DNA from: Gallionellaceae bacterium
Lineage (GTDB): Bacteria; Pseudomonadota; Gammaproteobacteria; Burkholderiales; Gallionellaceae
DNA length: 21,876 bases
Direction of reading: 5' to 3'
NCBI GenBank assembly: GCA_003445795.1
Contig: DMCN01000104.1
Location: forward strand, 5,186 to 27,061
The notes beneath the pieces are model-generated. The model was not told the origin of the DNA. It did not search any database and saw nothing but the letters and a program-made list of their open reading frames with translations. Below are positions 8,639 through 15,389 of this stretch, in pieces. Positions within the stretch are counted from its first letter, which is position 1. Each line of letters starts with the position of its first letter. The position numbers and the translations under genes were made by a program.

Positions 8639-9378
8639 GAATCGCCACCAACCTGAAGACGAAGGCCATGTACACGCCGAACGGATTGAGCGACAAAGAA
8701 GAGTGCCTCAAGGAATACGCCCACCTGGTGAAGCGTATCGCCCATCACATGATGCTCAAACTTCCCGGCAGTGTAGAAGTGGATGACCTTATTCAGGCTG
8801 GCATGATGGGTTTGCTCGACGCGGCAAGCCGTTACGACGAACTGCGCGGCGCGCAGTTCGAAACCTATGCGGCACAGCGTATCCGCGGTGCCATGCTGGA
8901 CGAGTTGCGCGGTGCCGACTGGTTGCCGCGCAGCATGCGCCGCGACATGCGCAAAATCGAGAGCGCCATCAGCCGTCTGCAGCAGAAACTGGGCGGCAAA
9001 CCCAGCGAGACCGAGATCGCCAAGGAACTGGGCGTCGCGCTGCCGGAATATCAGCAGTTGCTGCAGGAGGCGCGCGGCGCGCAACTGATCTATTACGAGG
9101 ATTTTCACGGCGAGGGCGACGAAGACTTCTTCGATCGCTTCGAATTCGACAGCGACAGCAACCCGCTCGAACTTTTGCAGGATGAACGCTTCCGCGAGGC
9201 GCTGATCAAGGCTATCGAGCGCCTGCCCGAGCGCGAGCGCCAGTTGATGGGCATGCACTATGAACAGGATATGAATCTGCGCGAGATCGGTGAAGTGATG
9301 GGCGTGTCCGAATCGCGCGTGTGCCAGTTGCACACCCAGGCGGTGGCGCGACTGCGTGCCTCGATGAAGGGGCACTGA
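8635..9378 (+). CDS. fliA: Flagellar sigma factor FliA (sigma-28)
   Basis: FliA directs RNA polymerase to late flagellar promoters. The 247 residues contain sigma region 2 (VDDLIQAGMMGLLDAASRYDE, then FETYAAQRIRGAMLDELRGADW), region 3 (ISRLQQKLGGKPSETEIAKELG) and region 4 (LPERERQLMGMHYEQDMNLREIGEVMGVSESRVCQL, a helix-turn-helix). The ATG at 8635 overlaps the flhG stop (ATGA), which favours coupling. ATG 8668 (MYTPNGLSDKE) aligns better with the N-terminus of enteric FliA and would give 236 residues, so it is a real alternative. The stop overlaps the motC start (TGATG). Its anti-sigma factor FlgM is encoded on the opposite strand at 11376-11693, and two sigma-28 promoters occur downstream in this window. 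Confidence 0.96.
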   Translation: MRIATNLKTKAMYTPNGLSDKEECLKEYAHLVKRIAHHMMLKLPGSVEVDDLIQAGMMGLLDAASRYDELRGAQFETYAAQRIRGAMLDELRGADWLPRSMRRDMRKIESAISRLQQKLGGKPSETEIAKELGVALPEYQQLLQEARGAQLIYYEDFHGEGDEDFFDRFEFDSDSNPLELLQDERFREALIKAIERLPERERQLMGMHYEQDMNLREIGEVMGVSESRVCQLHTQAVARLRASMKGH

Positions 9379-10121
9379 TGGACAAGCTCAGCCTGTTCGG
9401 GATCCTGGTTGCAGTCGTCGGCATCCTCGGCGGGCAACTGCTGGAAGGCGGTTCGGTCAATGTGCTGATTCAGTTGGCCGCGTTCTTCATCGTATTCGGC
9501 GGCACCATCGGTGCGGTGATGCTGCAACACCCGGCCAAGGTGTTCGTCACCGGCATGAAGATGGCTGCATGGGTGTTCGTCACCCCCGTTGTCGACATCC
9601 AGAAACTGAGCTATCAGATCACCGCCTGGGGCAGTGTCTCCCGCAAAGACGGCATCCTCGCGCTCGAAGCGCAACTCAAGAACATCGAAGACCCCTTCGT
9701 GCGCAAAGGCCTGCAACTGCTGGTCGACGGCAACAGTGCCGAGAAGATCCGCGAGATCATGGACATTGAACTGCAAAGCTGGGAGACCGTACGCTGGCAG
9801 GCAGCGCGGGTGTGGGAAGCGGCAGCCGGTTATGCGCCGACCATCGGTATTCTCGGTGCGGTGCTGGGGTTGGTCCACGTGATGCAGAGTCTGGGCGAAC
9901 CGGCCAAGCTGGGTGCGGGCATCGCGGTCGCCTTCATCGCCACCATCTATGGCGTGGGTTCCGCCAACCTGCTGTTCCTGCCCATCGCGGGCAAGCTGAA
10001 GATACTTATCCAGGAGCAGGTCAACATGCGCGAGATGCTCATCGACGGTCTGTGCATGATCGCCAACGCCGAGAACCCGCGCTTCATCGAAAACAAACTC
10101 AAGGGCTACATCCCGTCCTGA
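9378..10121 (+). CDS. motC: Flagellar stator protein MotC (MotA/PomA family)
   Basis: This is the stator subunit with four membrane segments that forms the ion channel with MotD and pushes on the rotor. From ATG 9378 it has 247 residues, nearer to MotC/PomA than to the about 295-residue enteric MotA. Two hydrophobic segments lie near the N-terminus (LSLFGILVAVVGILGG and LIQLAAFFIVFGGTIGAVML). A cytoplasmic loop follows with the charged pattern SRKDGILALE. Two more segments carry the conserved prolines: Pro154 in YAPTIGILGAVLGLVHVM and Pro202 in LLFLPIAGKL. The start overlaps the fliA stop (TGATG) and has GAAGGGG upstream (9366-9372 region). Location after fliA resembles the motCD position in Pseudomonas, but here without chemotaxis genes in between. 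Confidence 0.92.
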   Translation: MDKLSLFGILVAVVGILGGQLLEGGSVNVLIQLAAFFIVFGGTIGAVMLQHPAKVFVTGMKMAAWVFVTPVVDIQKLSYQITAWGSVSRKDGILALEAQLKNIEDPFVRKGLQLLVDGNSAEKIREIMDIELQSWETVRWQAARVWEAAAGYAPTIGILGAVLGLVHVMQSLGEPAKLGAGIAVAFIATIYGVGSANLLFLPIAGKLKILIQEQVNMREMLIDGLCMIANAENPRFIENKLKGYIPS

Positions 10122-10122
10122 A

Positions 10123-10899
10123 ATGGCGCGCCGTCCGAAAAGACCCGAGCACGACAATCACGAGCGCTGGATGGTCTCCTACGCCGACTTCATCACTTTG
10201 CTGTTCGCTTTCTTTGTGGTGATGTACGGCATCTCATCGGTCAACGAGGGCAAGTACAAGGTCTTTGGCGCTGCCATCAACAAAGCCTTCGGCACCAAAT
10301 CGAGCGAAACGGAGGGCGGTTCCATCCGTCTGACCGAAGAAGAGATCTATTTCAAATCCCTGGTCGACAGACGCAACGCGCGTCTCGCGGACAAGCAGCG
10401 CAAACAGAACGAGCGCATGCAGAACCTGGCCAGGAACCTTGACCAATCCATGGCCGAGTTCGTGAAGAAGGGACAGATGAACGTCTCGCAGACCGGACGC
10501 GGTGTCGAACTGGAGATCAACGCCAGCGCACTGTTCAATGTGGGAGAAGCTGCACTGCAGGCAGAGGCGCGACAGACACTGGCCGCTGTCGCCAAGCAGC
10601 TATCCGCCGAAGAATTCGCCATCGAAGTGGAAGGGCACACCGACAACCAGCCCATCAGCACCGCCCAATTCCCCTCCAACTGGGAGCTGTCATCGGCGCG
10701 CGCCAGCAGCGTGGTGCGCCTGTTCATCGAGCAGGGTATCGTCGCGAAACGCCTGACCGCCAAAGGCGCGGCCGATAATCGTCCCGTACTTTCCAACGAC
10801 ACTCCCGAAGGTCGCACGCGCAACCGGCGCGTAACCATCACTGTGCTCACACCCGAGCCCGAGACGGAGCCGGCTCCGGTCTCGACCGAGCAGCAATAG
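10123..10899 (+). CDS. motD: Flagellar stator protein MotD (MotB family)
   Basis: This is the peptidoglycan-anchored stator partner of MotC, 258 residues long. A basic N-terminal tail precedes one membrane segment, SYADFITLLFAFFVVMYG, whose Asp22 is the predicted ion-carrying residue. The periplasmic C-terminal OmpA-like domain (about 120-245) has IEVEGHTDNQPI (His172, Asp174), NWELSSARASSVVRLF and GRTRNRRVTI, as needed for peptidoglycan binding. The ATG lies one base after the motC stop, and there is no separate strong ribosome site, so the pair is probably translationally coupled. It is the last gene of the operon and runs head-on into flgN with only six bases between the stops. H+ or Na+ preference cannot be decided from sequence alone. 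Confidence 0.94.
   Translation: MARRPKRPEHDNHERWMVSYADFITLLFAFFVVMYGISSVNEGKYKVFGAAINKAFGTKSSETEGGSIRLTEEEIYFKSLVDRRNARLADKQRKQNERMQNLARNLDQSMAEFVKKGQMNVSQTGRGVELEINASALFNVGEAALQAEARQTLAAVAKQLSAEEFAIEVEGHTDNQPISTAQFPSNWELSSARASSVVRLFIEQGIVAKRLTAKGAADNRPVLSNDTPEGRTRNRRVTITVLTPEPETEPAPVSTEQQ
10860..10884. repeat. Inverted repeat at the motD 3' end
   Basis: CGAGAC-GGAGCC (10860-10871) is followed directly by GGCTCC and, after one extra G at 10878, GTCTCG (10879-10884). This gives a near-perfect 12-pair palindrome inside the last codons of motD. It sits about 20 bases from the convergent flgN stop. No T-run follows on either strand, so any terminator role is only a possibility. Confidence 0.35.
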
Positions 10900-10905
10900 G
10901 ATTAT

Positions 10906-11379
10906 TTAGACGCTGCCGAGCGTGCGGCTGCTGTTGGGCAGGCTGGTCTGGCCGTCGGCGCCGTAAAGGCCGGCGGCGTTTTGCGCGGCGCCGAACAGGA
11001 CGCCGAGGGCTTGCTGGTTGTAACGCAGTTTGATCTGGATCAGTTCGCCGTTGGTCTGGTTGAGGCGGTGGGCGTGTGCGGCCAATTGTCTTGCCTCGTG
11101 CCATTTCGGCAGTCCCTGCGGGGCGTTCTTCTTCAGCCATTCCACCGTGTCGCGTGTACCTTCGGGCAGGAAGCGCCTGCGGGTATCCGACAGGGTGGCG
11201 ATCTTGTTGGTCAGTTGTATCTTGGCTTCGGCCAGTTGCAGCAAGGCTTCGCTGTGCTGGCCCAGCAGGGTGCGTTGCTCGTCTTCAAGCAAAACGACGA
11301 ATGCGCTCAGTGCTGCGCATTCGTCGTTCAGGTTGGACAGGAATTCTGTCGTGGAAGGGGGCGTTCGGGTATCGGTCAA
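10906..11379 (-). CDS. flgN: Flagellar export chaperone FlgN
   Basis: FlgN is the cytoplasmic chaperone that delivers the hook-filament junction proteins FlgK and FlgL to the export gate. The 157-residue product is mainly helical (FLSNLNDECAALSAFVVLLEDEQRTLL, then ALLQLAEAKIQLTNKIATL), with RLNQTNGELIQIKLRYNQQALGVLFGA near the C-terminus, the usual FlgN pattern. The best start is TTG at 11379-11377, which overlaps the flgM stop as TTGA, so translation is probably coupled to flgM. No in-frame ATG lies nearby. It shares the sigma-28 promoter of flgM. Its clients flgK and flgL are at the far end of the window behind the other sigma-28 promoter. The family is poorly conserved, but position after flgM makes the call firm. 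Confidence 0.88.
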   Translation of the reverse strand: MTDTRTPPSTTEFLSNLNDECAALSAFVVLLEDEQRTLLGQHSEALLQLAEAKIQLTNKIATLSDTRRRFLPEGTRDTVEWLKKNAPQGLPKWHEARQLAAHAHRLNQTNGELIQIKLRYNQQALGVLFGAAQNAAGLYGADGQTSLPNSSRTLGSV

Positions 11380-11693
11380 TGCTTGCTCGCGGTGATCAGG
11401 TCGCGCACGGTGTCGATCAGGCGATCGGCGACGACACCGGAGTTCACCTGGAAGCGGCCCTCGCTGATGGCCTGCTTGATCTCGGCGACCTTGTGGATAT
11501 CGACCAGCGGTGTGCTGGCGATGCTGGTTTCCATGCTGCGCAACTGCGCGGTAGTCGAACCCAGATGCACGCTGGTTCCGCTATTGCCGATTGCGGAAGT
11601 CTGCGTACTGGCGGGGCGTGCTGCCGGATTACGCGCGGTGGCCTCTCCGATCGGAGAGGTGGGCAGCGGTTTGCTTGTTTTTTCGATCTTCAT
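11376..11693 (-). CDS. flgM: Anti-sigma-28 factor FlgM
   Basis: FlgM binds FliA and blocks late gene expression until it is exported through the finished hook-basal body. From ATG 11693 the product has 105 residues: MKIEKTSKPLPTS, a disordered Ser/Thr/Ala-rich N-terminal half, then the sigma-binding C-terminal helices VDIHKVAEIKQAISEGRF and VVADRLIDTVRDLI. The start is supported by AGGGGAA about eight bases upstream; a longer frame of 12 more residues has no such site. A near-consensus sigma-28 promoter lies at 11731-11757, so FlgM is made under the factor it inhibits. Its 3' end overlaps flgN. A perfect 18-base palindrome lies over codons 12-18. Confidence 0.93.
   Translation of the reverse strand: MKIEKTSKPLPTSPIGEATARNPAARPASTQTSAIGNSGTSVHLGSTTAQLRSMETSIASTPLVDIHKVAEIKQAISEGRFQVNSGVVADRLIDTVRDLITASKH
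11642..11659. repeat. Perfect 18-base palindrome inside flgM
   Basis: CCTCTCCGATCGGAGAGG reads the same on both strands with no mismatch. It lies about 35-50 bases into the flgM coding sequence (residues SPIGE). It could form a stem-loop in the early flgM mRNA, or be a dyad for a protein. It may also be chance in a GC-rich gene. Confidence 0.6.
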
Positions 11694-11730
11694 TTGGGTA
11701 TTCCCCTTTTCACTGGCTCGGTTAAGCACT

Positions 11731-11757
11731 ACATCGGCCCAACCGGGAGAAACTTTA
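11731..11757 (-). promoter_or_regulatory. Sigma-28 promoter of flgM-flgN
   Basis: On the - strand, TAAA (11757-11754) is followed by exactly 15 bases and then GCCGATGT (11738-11731). The sigma-28 consensus is TAAA-N15-GCCGATAA, so 10 of 12 specified bases match with correct spacing. The element lies about 38 bases before the flgM ATG, leaving a short leader with a good ribosome site. It separates flgMN from flgA. Confidence 0.85.
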
Positions 11758-11793
11758 GGGTGCTATCGATAATTGGCGCGCATTATAGTCGTC

Positions 11794-12480
11794 TCAGGGG
11801 CGGACATCCACACTGCCGTCCTTGGTTGCCGCGCCGTTGACCACTTGGCCGGAAGCCATGCGCACCTGCACATTCTGGCCTTCGGCGCCGTTGTTTAGCG
11901 CCTGTCCGCTCGCGCGGACGGCGAATCCCTTGCCGTGCACCCGCACTTCGACCGTCTGGTTCTGGGTCACCACGAAGGGCGAACGCAACATATCCTGCCG
12001 CAATACCTGTCCCGCGCCGATGCCGAACTTGAGCGTCTTGCCGATCGCTTGTGCCGGGTCGGTAAGGATGCCGGGCTGTCCCAGCTCGCCGCTTTGCAGC
12101 GAAAAATCGTTCTCGCCCAACACGGTGTTCTGCGACAGCGGGCGGTTGGCGACCAGCAGGGTCGCGGTGACGCGGATGTTCGCCTGCACGAACAGGGTCC
12201 AGCCCGGCTGTTCATTGCAGCGCACGCCGATGCTGGTCTTGCCGATCATTTGCGAGCCGCTGGGGGTAAAGGCTTCAAGCGCGGCACAGGCGCGCAACAC
12301 GGTGCGCGGGTCGATCTCGCCGATCTGGATGCTGACCTTGCCGGGCAGGGACTGCGACTGGGCCTGCGCGTAAGTGAGCGCAGCCTCGCGTATGCGCTCA
12401 TGGCTTTGCGGCGTTGCGGCCCAAACGGACGGGGTGCACAGCGCTAGCAACATCAGCAACACAGGAGCATGGTTTTTCAT
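11794..12480 (-). CDS. flgA: P-ring assembly chaperone FlgA
   Basis: FlgA is a periplasmic chaperone for FlgI during P-ring assembly. From ATG 12480 the product has 228 residues. A Sec signal peptide is clear (KNHAPVLLMLLALCTPSVWA then ATPQS), followed by an N-terminal region with a Cys pair (RACAALEAF, GVRCNEQPGW). A SAF-type domain follows: VANRPLSQNTVLGENDFSL, AIGKTLKFGIGAGQVLRQDMLRSPFVV, and the C-terminal VRVHGKGFAVRASGQALNNGAEGQNVQVRMASGQVV typical of FlgA. Starts at ATG 12486 and TTG 12513 are also in frame. None has a clear Shine-Dalgarno, and 12480 was chosen because it gives the most typical signal peptide. The gene is divergent from flgB. Confidence 0.92.
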   Translation of the reverse strand: MKNHAPVLLMLLALCTPSVWAATPQSHERIREAALTYAQAQSQSLPGKVSIQIGEIDPRTVLRACAALEAFTPSGSQMIGKTSIGVRCNEQPGWTLFVQANIRVTATLLVANRPLSQNTVLGENDFSLQSGELGQPGILTDPAQAIGKTLKFGIGAGQVLRQDMLRSPFVVTQNQTVEVRVHGKGFAVRASGQALNNGAEGQNVQVRMASGQVVNGAATKDGSVDVRP

Positions 12481-12520
12481 GGCCATATTGTGGAACTGAA
12501 AGGGTTTTTCCAAAGGGGGA

Positions 12521-12545
12521 AATAAGGCGGGTTTTCACCCTTATT
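12521..12545. repeat. Inverted repeat between flgA and flgB
   Basis: AATAAGG (12521-12527) and CCTTATT (12539-12545) are exact inverted repeats with an 11-base centre. The site lies 8 bases upstream of the sigma-54-like element for flgB and about 40 bases upstream of the flgA start. It could be an operator or a leader hairpin of flgA; no function is shown. Confidence 0.4.
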
Positions 12546-12552
12546 CGGCAGA

Positions 12553-12568
12553 TGGCCGGAGACATGCC
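12553..12568 (+). promoter_or_regulatory. Sigma-54-like promoter of the flgB operon
   Basis: TGGCCGG-AGAC-ATGCC has GG (12554-12555) and GC (12566-12567) separated by exactly 10 bases, as in the -24/-12 consensus TGGCACG-N4-TTGCA. It lies about 55 bases before the flgB ATG in the only gap in front of flgBCDEFGHIJ. Sigma-54 control of hook-basal-body genes is known from several flagellated Proteobacteria. No activator site was identified, so the call rests on motif and place. Confidence 0.55.
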
Positions 12569-12620
12569 CTGATTAGTATGCAATCCATGAAAAGTCCTAA
12601 CAGGCGAGCAGGAGGGCAAG

Positions 12621-13025
12621 ATGAGTAACAGCATAGACGATATGTTCCGCTTTCACCAGACAGCATTGAACCTGCGCGCGGCGCGGCAGGAGTTGATCGC
12701 TTCCAACATCGCCAATGCCGACACGCCCAACTACAAGGCCAGGGATATCGATTTCACCAGCGCCATGAAAGGTGCCCTGCAAGGCAGCGGCGCGGCGCTG
12801 ACGGTAGCGAAGACGGCGCCGGGGCATCTGTCCGGTGCGGCGGGCGAGACCGTGATGGGAGCACCGGTGATGTACCGCAAACCGGTGCAGCCGAGCGCCG
12901 ACGGCAACACCGTGGATATGGATGTGGAGCGCGCACAGTTCGCCGACAACGCCCTGCGTTACGAAGCGAGCGTCCGCTTCATCAGCGACAAGGCCAAGGA
13001 TGTACTGGCCGCATTACAAGGATAA
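12621..13025 (+). CDS. flgB: Flagellar proximal rod protein FlgB
   Basis: FlgB is a rod protein of the basal body, 134 residues, exported without a signal peptide. It has the N-terminal rod/hook helix with ASNIANADTPNYKARDIDF (the NxANxxTPxYK pattern of the axial family) and the C-terminal amphipathic helix VDMDVERAQFADNALRYEASVRFISDKAKDVLAAL. A strong AGGAGG (12610-12615) lies five bases before the ATG. It is the first gene of the hook-basal-body operon and is divergent from flgA. Length and motifs are typical. Confidence 0.97.
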   Translation: MSNSIDDMFRFHQTALNLRAARQELIASNIANADTPNYKARDIDFTSAMKGALQGSGAALTVAKTAPGHLSGAAGETVMGAPVMYRKPVQPSADGNTVDMDVERAQFADNALRYEASVRFISDKAKDVLAALQG

Positions 13026-13030
13026 CAATC

Positions 13031-13435
13031 ATGTCTCTATTCAATATATTCAACATCGCCGGTTCCGCCATGACGGCGCAATCGCAACGCCTCAACGTGG
13101 TGGCGAGCAATCTTGCCAACGCCGACAGCGCCACCGGACCCGACGGCAAACCGTACAAGGCCAAGCAAGTGGTGTTCGAGACCACCCCCATCGCCGGGCA
13201 ACCGGGGGCGGGTGTCAAGGTATCCAAGGTGGTCGAAGACAACTCGCCGATGAAGGTGGTGTACGACCCGAAACACCCGATGGCCAACGAACAGGGTTAC
13301 GTGACCCTGCCCAACGTGAACCCGGTGGACGAGATGGTGAACATGATCTCGGCATCGCGGTCATACCAGAACAACGTGGATGTGATGAACACTTCCAAGA
13401 CATTGCTGCTCAAGACACTCACCATCGGACAATAA
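13031..13435 (+). CDS. flgC: Flagellar proximal rod protein FlgC
   Basis: FlgC is a rod protein, 134 residues. The N-terminus SLFNIFNIAGSAMTAQSQRLNVVASNLANADSATGPDGKPYKAK is the standard FlgC pattern, with the ATGPDGKPY insertion that separates it from FlgB. The central part has VVEDNSPMKVVYDPKHPMANEQGYVTLPNVNPVDEMVNMI, and the end is a helix (SRSYQNNVDVMNTSKTLLLKTLTIGQ). AAGGA (13018-13022), inside the last codons of flgB, serves as ribosome site. Five bases separate it from flgB. Confidence 0.97.
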   Translation: MSLFNIFNIAGSAMTAQSQRLNVVASNLANADSATGPDGKPYKAKQVVFETTPIAGQPGAGVKVSKVVEDNSPMKVVYDPKHPMANEQGYVTLPNVNPVDEMVNMISASRSYQNNVDVMNTSKTLLLKTLTIGQ

Positions 13436-13446
13436 GGAGACAGATC

Positions 13447-14100
13447 ATGGTCGCACCAGTACAAAACAGTACCGCCGCCGCAACCCAGGCTTCGACGATG
13501 ACTTCGCAGGCGGCCGACACCCAGGACCGTTTCCTCAAGCTGCTGGTGACGCAGATGAAGAATCAGGACCCGCTCAATCCGCTGGACAATGCGCAGGTGA
13601 CCTCACAGATGGCGCAGCTTTCCACCGTGACCGGCATAGACAAATTGAATGCCACAGTGCAGGCGCTCAGCGACAGCATGACCGCCGCGCAATCGCTGCA
13701 GGCGGCTTCCATGATCGGCCATGCGGCGCTGGTGCCGGGCAAGCAGATCAACGTGGTCGACGGCAAGTCGGATGCGGCGCTGGAACTGACCCAGCCGGCC
13801 GACAAAGTCACCGTGACAATCACCGATGCGGAGGGTAATGTGGTGCGCACGCTGCAGCTGGGCGCGCAGGATACCGGCACCATCGGCTTCCAGTGGGATG
13901 GCAAGAATGACGCCGGCGATGCAGTCGCGAACGGCGCTTACAAGTTCAGTGCCTCTGCGGAACTGAGCGGCAAGAAGTCCACGCCGACTACGCTGTCTTA
14001 CGGTCTGGTGGAAAGTGTTTCGCTGACTTCCTTCGGCCCGCTGCTGAACATGGGTAGTCTGGGTGATGTGGGGCTGGATGCAGTACGGCAGATTTTGTGA
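13447..14100 (+). CDS. flgD: Hook capping / assembly protein FlgD
   Basis: FlgD forms the temporary cap under which hook subunits polymerise. The product has 217 residues. The conserved N-terminal block is DRFLKLLVTQMKNQDPLNPLDNAQVTSQMAQLSTVTGIDKLN. The C-terminal half holds the Ig/tudor-like cap domains (ADKVTVTITDAEGNVVRTLQLGAQ, GTIGFQWDGKNDAGDAVANGAYKF). The ATG at 13447 follows AAGGAG (13434-13439), which overlaps the flgC stop. It is in the expected place before flgE. Nothing unusual was seen. Confidence 0.97.
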   Translation: MVAPVQNSTAAATQASTMTSQAADTQDRFLKLLVTQMKNQDPLNPLDNAQVTSQMAQLSTVTGIDKLNATVQALSDSMTAAQSLQAASMIGHAALVPGKQINVVDGKSDAALELTQPADKVTVTITDAEGNVVRTLQLGAQDTGTIGFQWDGKNDAGDAVANGAYKFSASAELSGKKSTPTTLSYGLVESVSLTSFGPLLNMGSLGDVGLDAVRQIL

Positions 14101-14147
14101 TGAACGTCGCGTCTTCGGCGTGTGATCGATATTAACAGGAGGTTGTC

Positions 14148-15365
14148 ATGGGTTTCCAACAGGGATTAAGCGGTCTGAATGCAGCATCCAAGAATCTGGA
14201 TGTGATCGGCAACAACGTCGCCAACGCCAACACCGTCGGCTTCAAGGCTTCGCAGGCGCAGTTCGCCGACGTGTATGCCAATTCGCTCGGCGGTGCCGGC
14301 GCGGTCGGTATCGGTGTGCGCGTGGCGACCGTGGCGCAGCAGTTCACCCAGGGCAACATCACTGTAACCAACAATTCGCTGGACATGGCGGTGAGTGGTA
14401 GCGGCTTCTTCCGCCTGAGCGACAACGGTTCCATCGTCTATTCGCGCAACGGCCAGTTCCAGATGGACAAGGACGGCTACATCGTCACCAGCCAGGGTTA
14501 CCGGCTGACCGGATTCCTGCCGGATGCGGCGGGCAATATCATCGCGACCACGCCGGGCGATCTGCTGATCTCCACGGCCGACCTGTTGCCCAATCAGACC
14601 GCCAATGTCGTCGCCGGCCTGAATCTCGATTCCCGTTCCACCACCATCCCGGCCGCACCCGTGTTCGACCCGAACAACTCGGCGACCTTCAACAACTCCA
14701 CCTCGATGACGGTGTACGACAGTCTCGGCGGTAGCCACGTGGCCTCGGTGTATTTCGCCAAGACTGCGACCAATGCCTGGAGCTCCTACCTCACGGTTGA
14801 TGGCGCCCTGGTGCCGCCTGCGACCGGCCTGTTGACGACGATGACTTTCGGCACCAACGGTACCATCCTGACCCCGGCAACGGCAGTCGCTTCCGCGTCG
14901 TTCACGCCGACCGGTGCGGCAGCGCAGACCTTGAGTTTCGACTTTGGCTCCACCTCGCAATTCGGCGGTATCTTCGGCGTCAACTCGCTGAGCCAGGACG
15001 GATACACCTCCGGCCGCATGACCGGATTCAGTACCGGTTCCGACGGCGTGATCGCCGGCCGTTACTCCAACGGCCAGACGCGCACGCTCGGCCAGGTGGT
15101 GCTGTCCAACTTCAGCAACGCACAGGGCTTGCAGCCGCTGGGCGGCAATAACTGGGCGGAGTCGTCCGTCTCGGGCACGCCGCTGACCGGCTCGCCGGGC
15201 TCGGCCAGTCTCGGTGTGTTGCAGACTTCGGCGGTGGAAGACTCCAACGTCGACCTGACTGCAGAACTGGTGAACATGATCACCGCACAACGCATCTATC
15301 AGGCCAACGCGCAGACAGTGAAGACGCAGGACCAGGTGCTGCAGACGCTGGTGAACCTGCGTTAA
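14148..15365 (+). CDS. flgE: Flagellar hook protein FlgE
   Basis: FlgE is the hook subunit, 405 residues, close to the enteric length. The N-terminal axial motif is GLSGLNAASKNLDVIGNNVANANTVGFKASQAQF. The domain core includes NSLDMAVSGSGFFRLSDNGSIVYSRNGQFQMDKDGYIV and SMTVYDSLGGSHVASVYFAK. The C-terminal part has GVIAGRYSNGQTRTLGQVVLSNFSNAQGLQPLGGNNWAES, and the end is DSNVDLTAELVNMITAQRIYQANAQTVKTQDQVLQTLVNLR. A strong AGGAGG (14137-14142) lies five bases before the ATG. A 47-base gap to flgD holds no evident promoter. Confidence 0.97.
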   Translation: MGFQQGLSGLNAASKNLDVIGNNVANANTVGFKASQAQFADVYANSLGGAGAVGIGVRVATVAQQFTQGNITVTNNSLDMAVSGSGFFRLSDNGSIVYSRNGQFQMDKDGYIVTSQGYRLTGFLPDAAGNIIATTPGDLLISTADLLPNQTANVVAGLNLDSRSTTIPAAPVFDPNNSATFNNSTSMTVYDSLGGSHVASVYFAKTATNAWSSYLTVDGALVPPATGLLTTMTFGTNGTILTPATAVASASFTPTGAAAQTLSFDFGSTSQFGGIFGVNSLSQDGYTSGRMTGFSTGSDGVIAGRYSNGQTRTLGQVVLSNFSNAQGLQPLGGNNWAESSVSGTPLTGSPGSASLGVLQTSAVEDSNVDLTAELVNMITAQRIYQANAQTVKTQDQVLQTLVNLR

Positions 15366-15389
15366 GCGGACATGGCCTAGGAGCATGAC

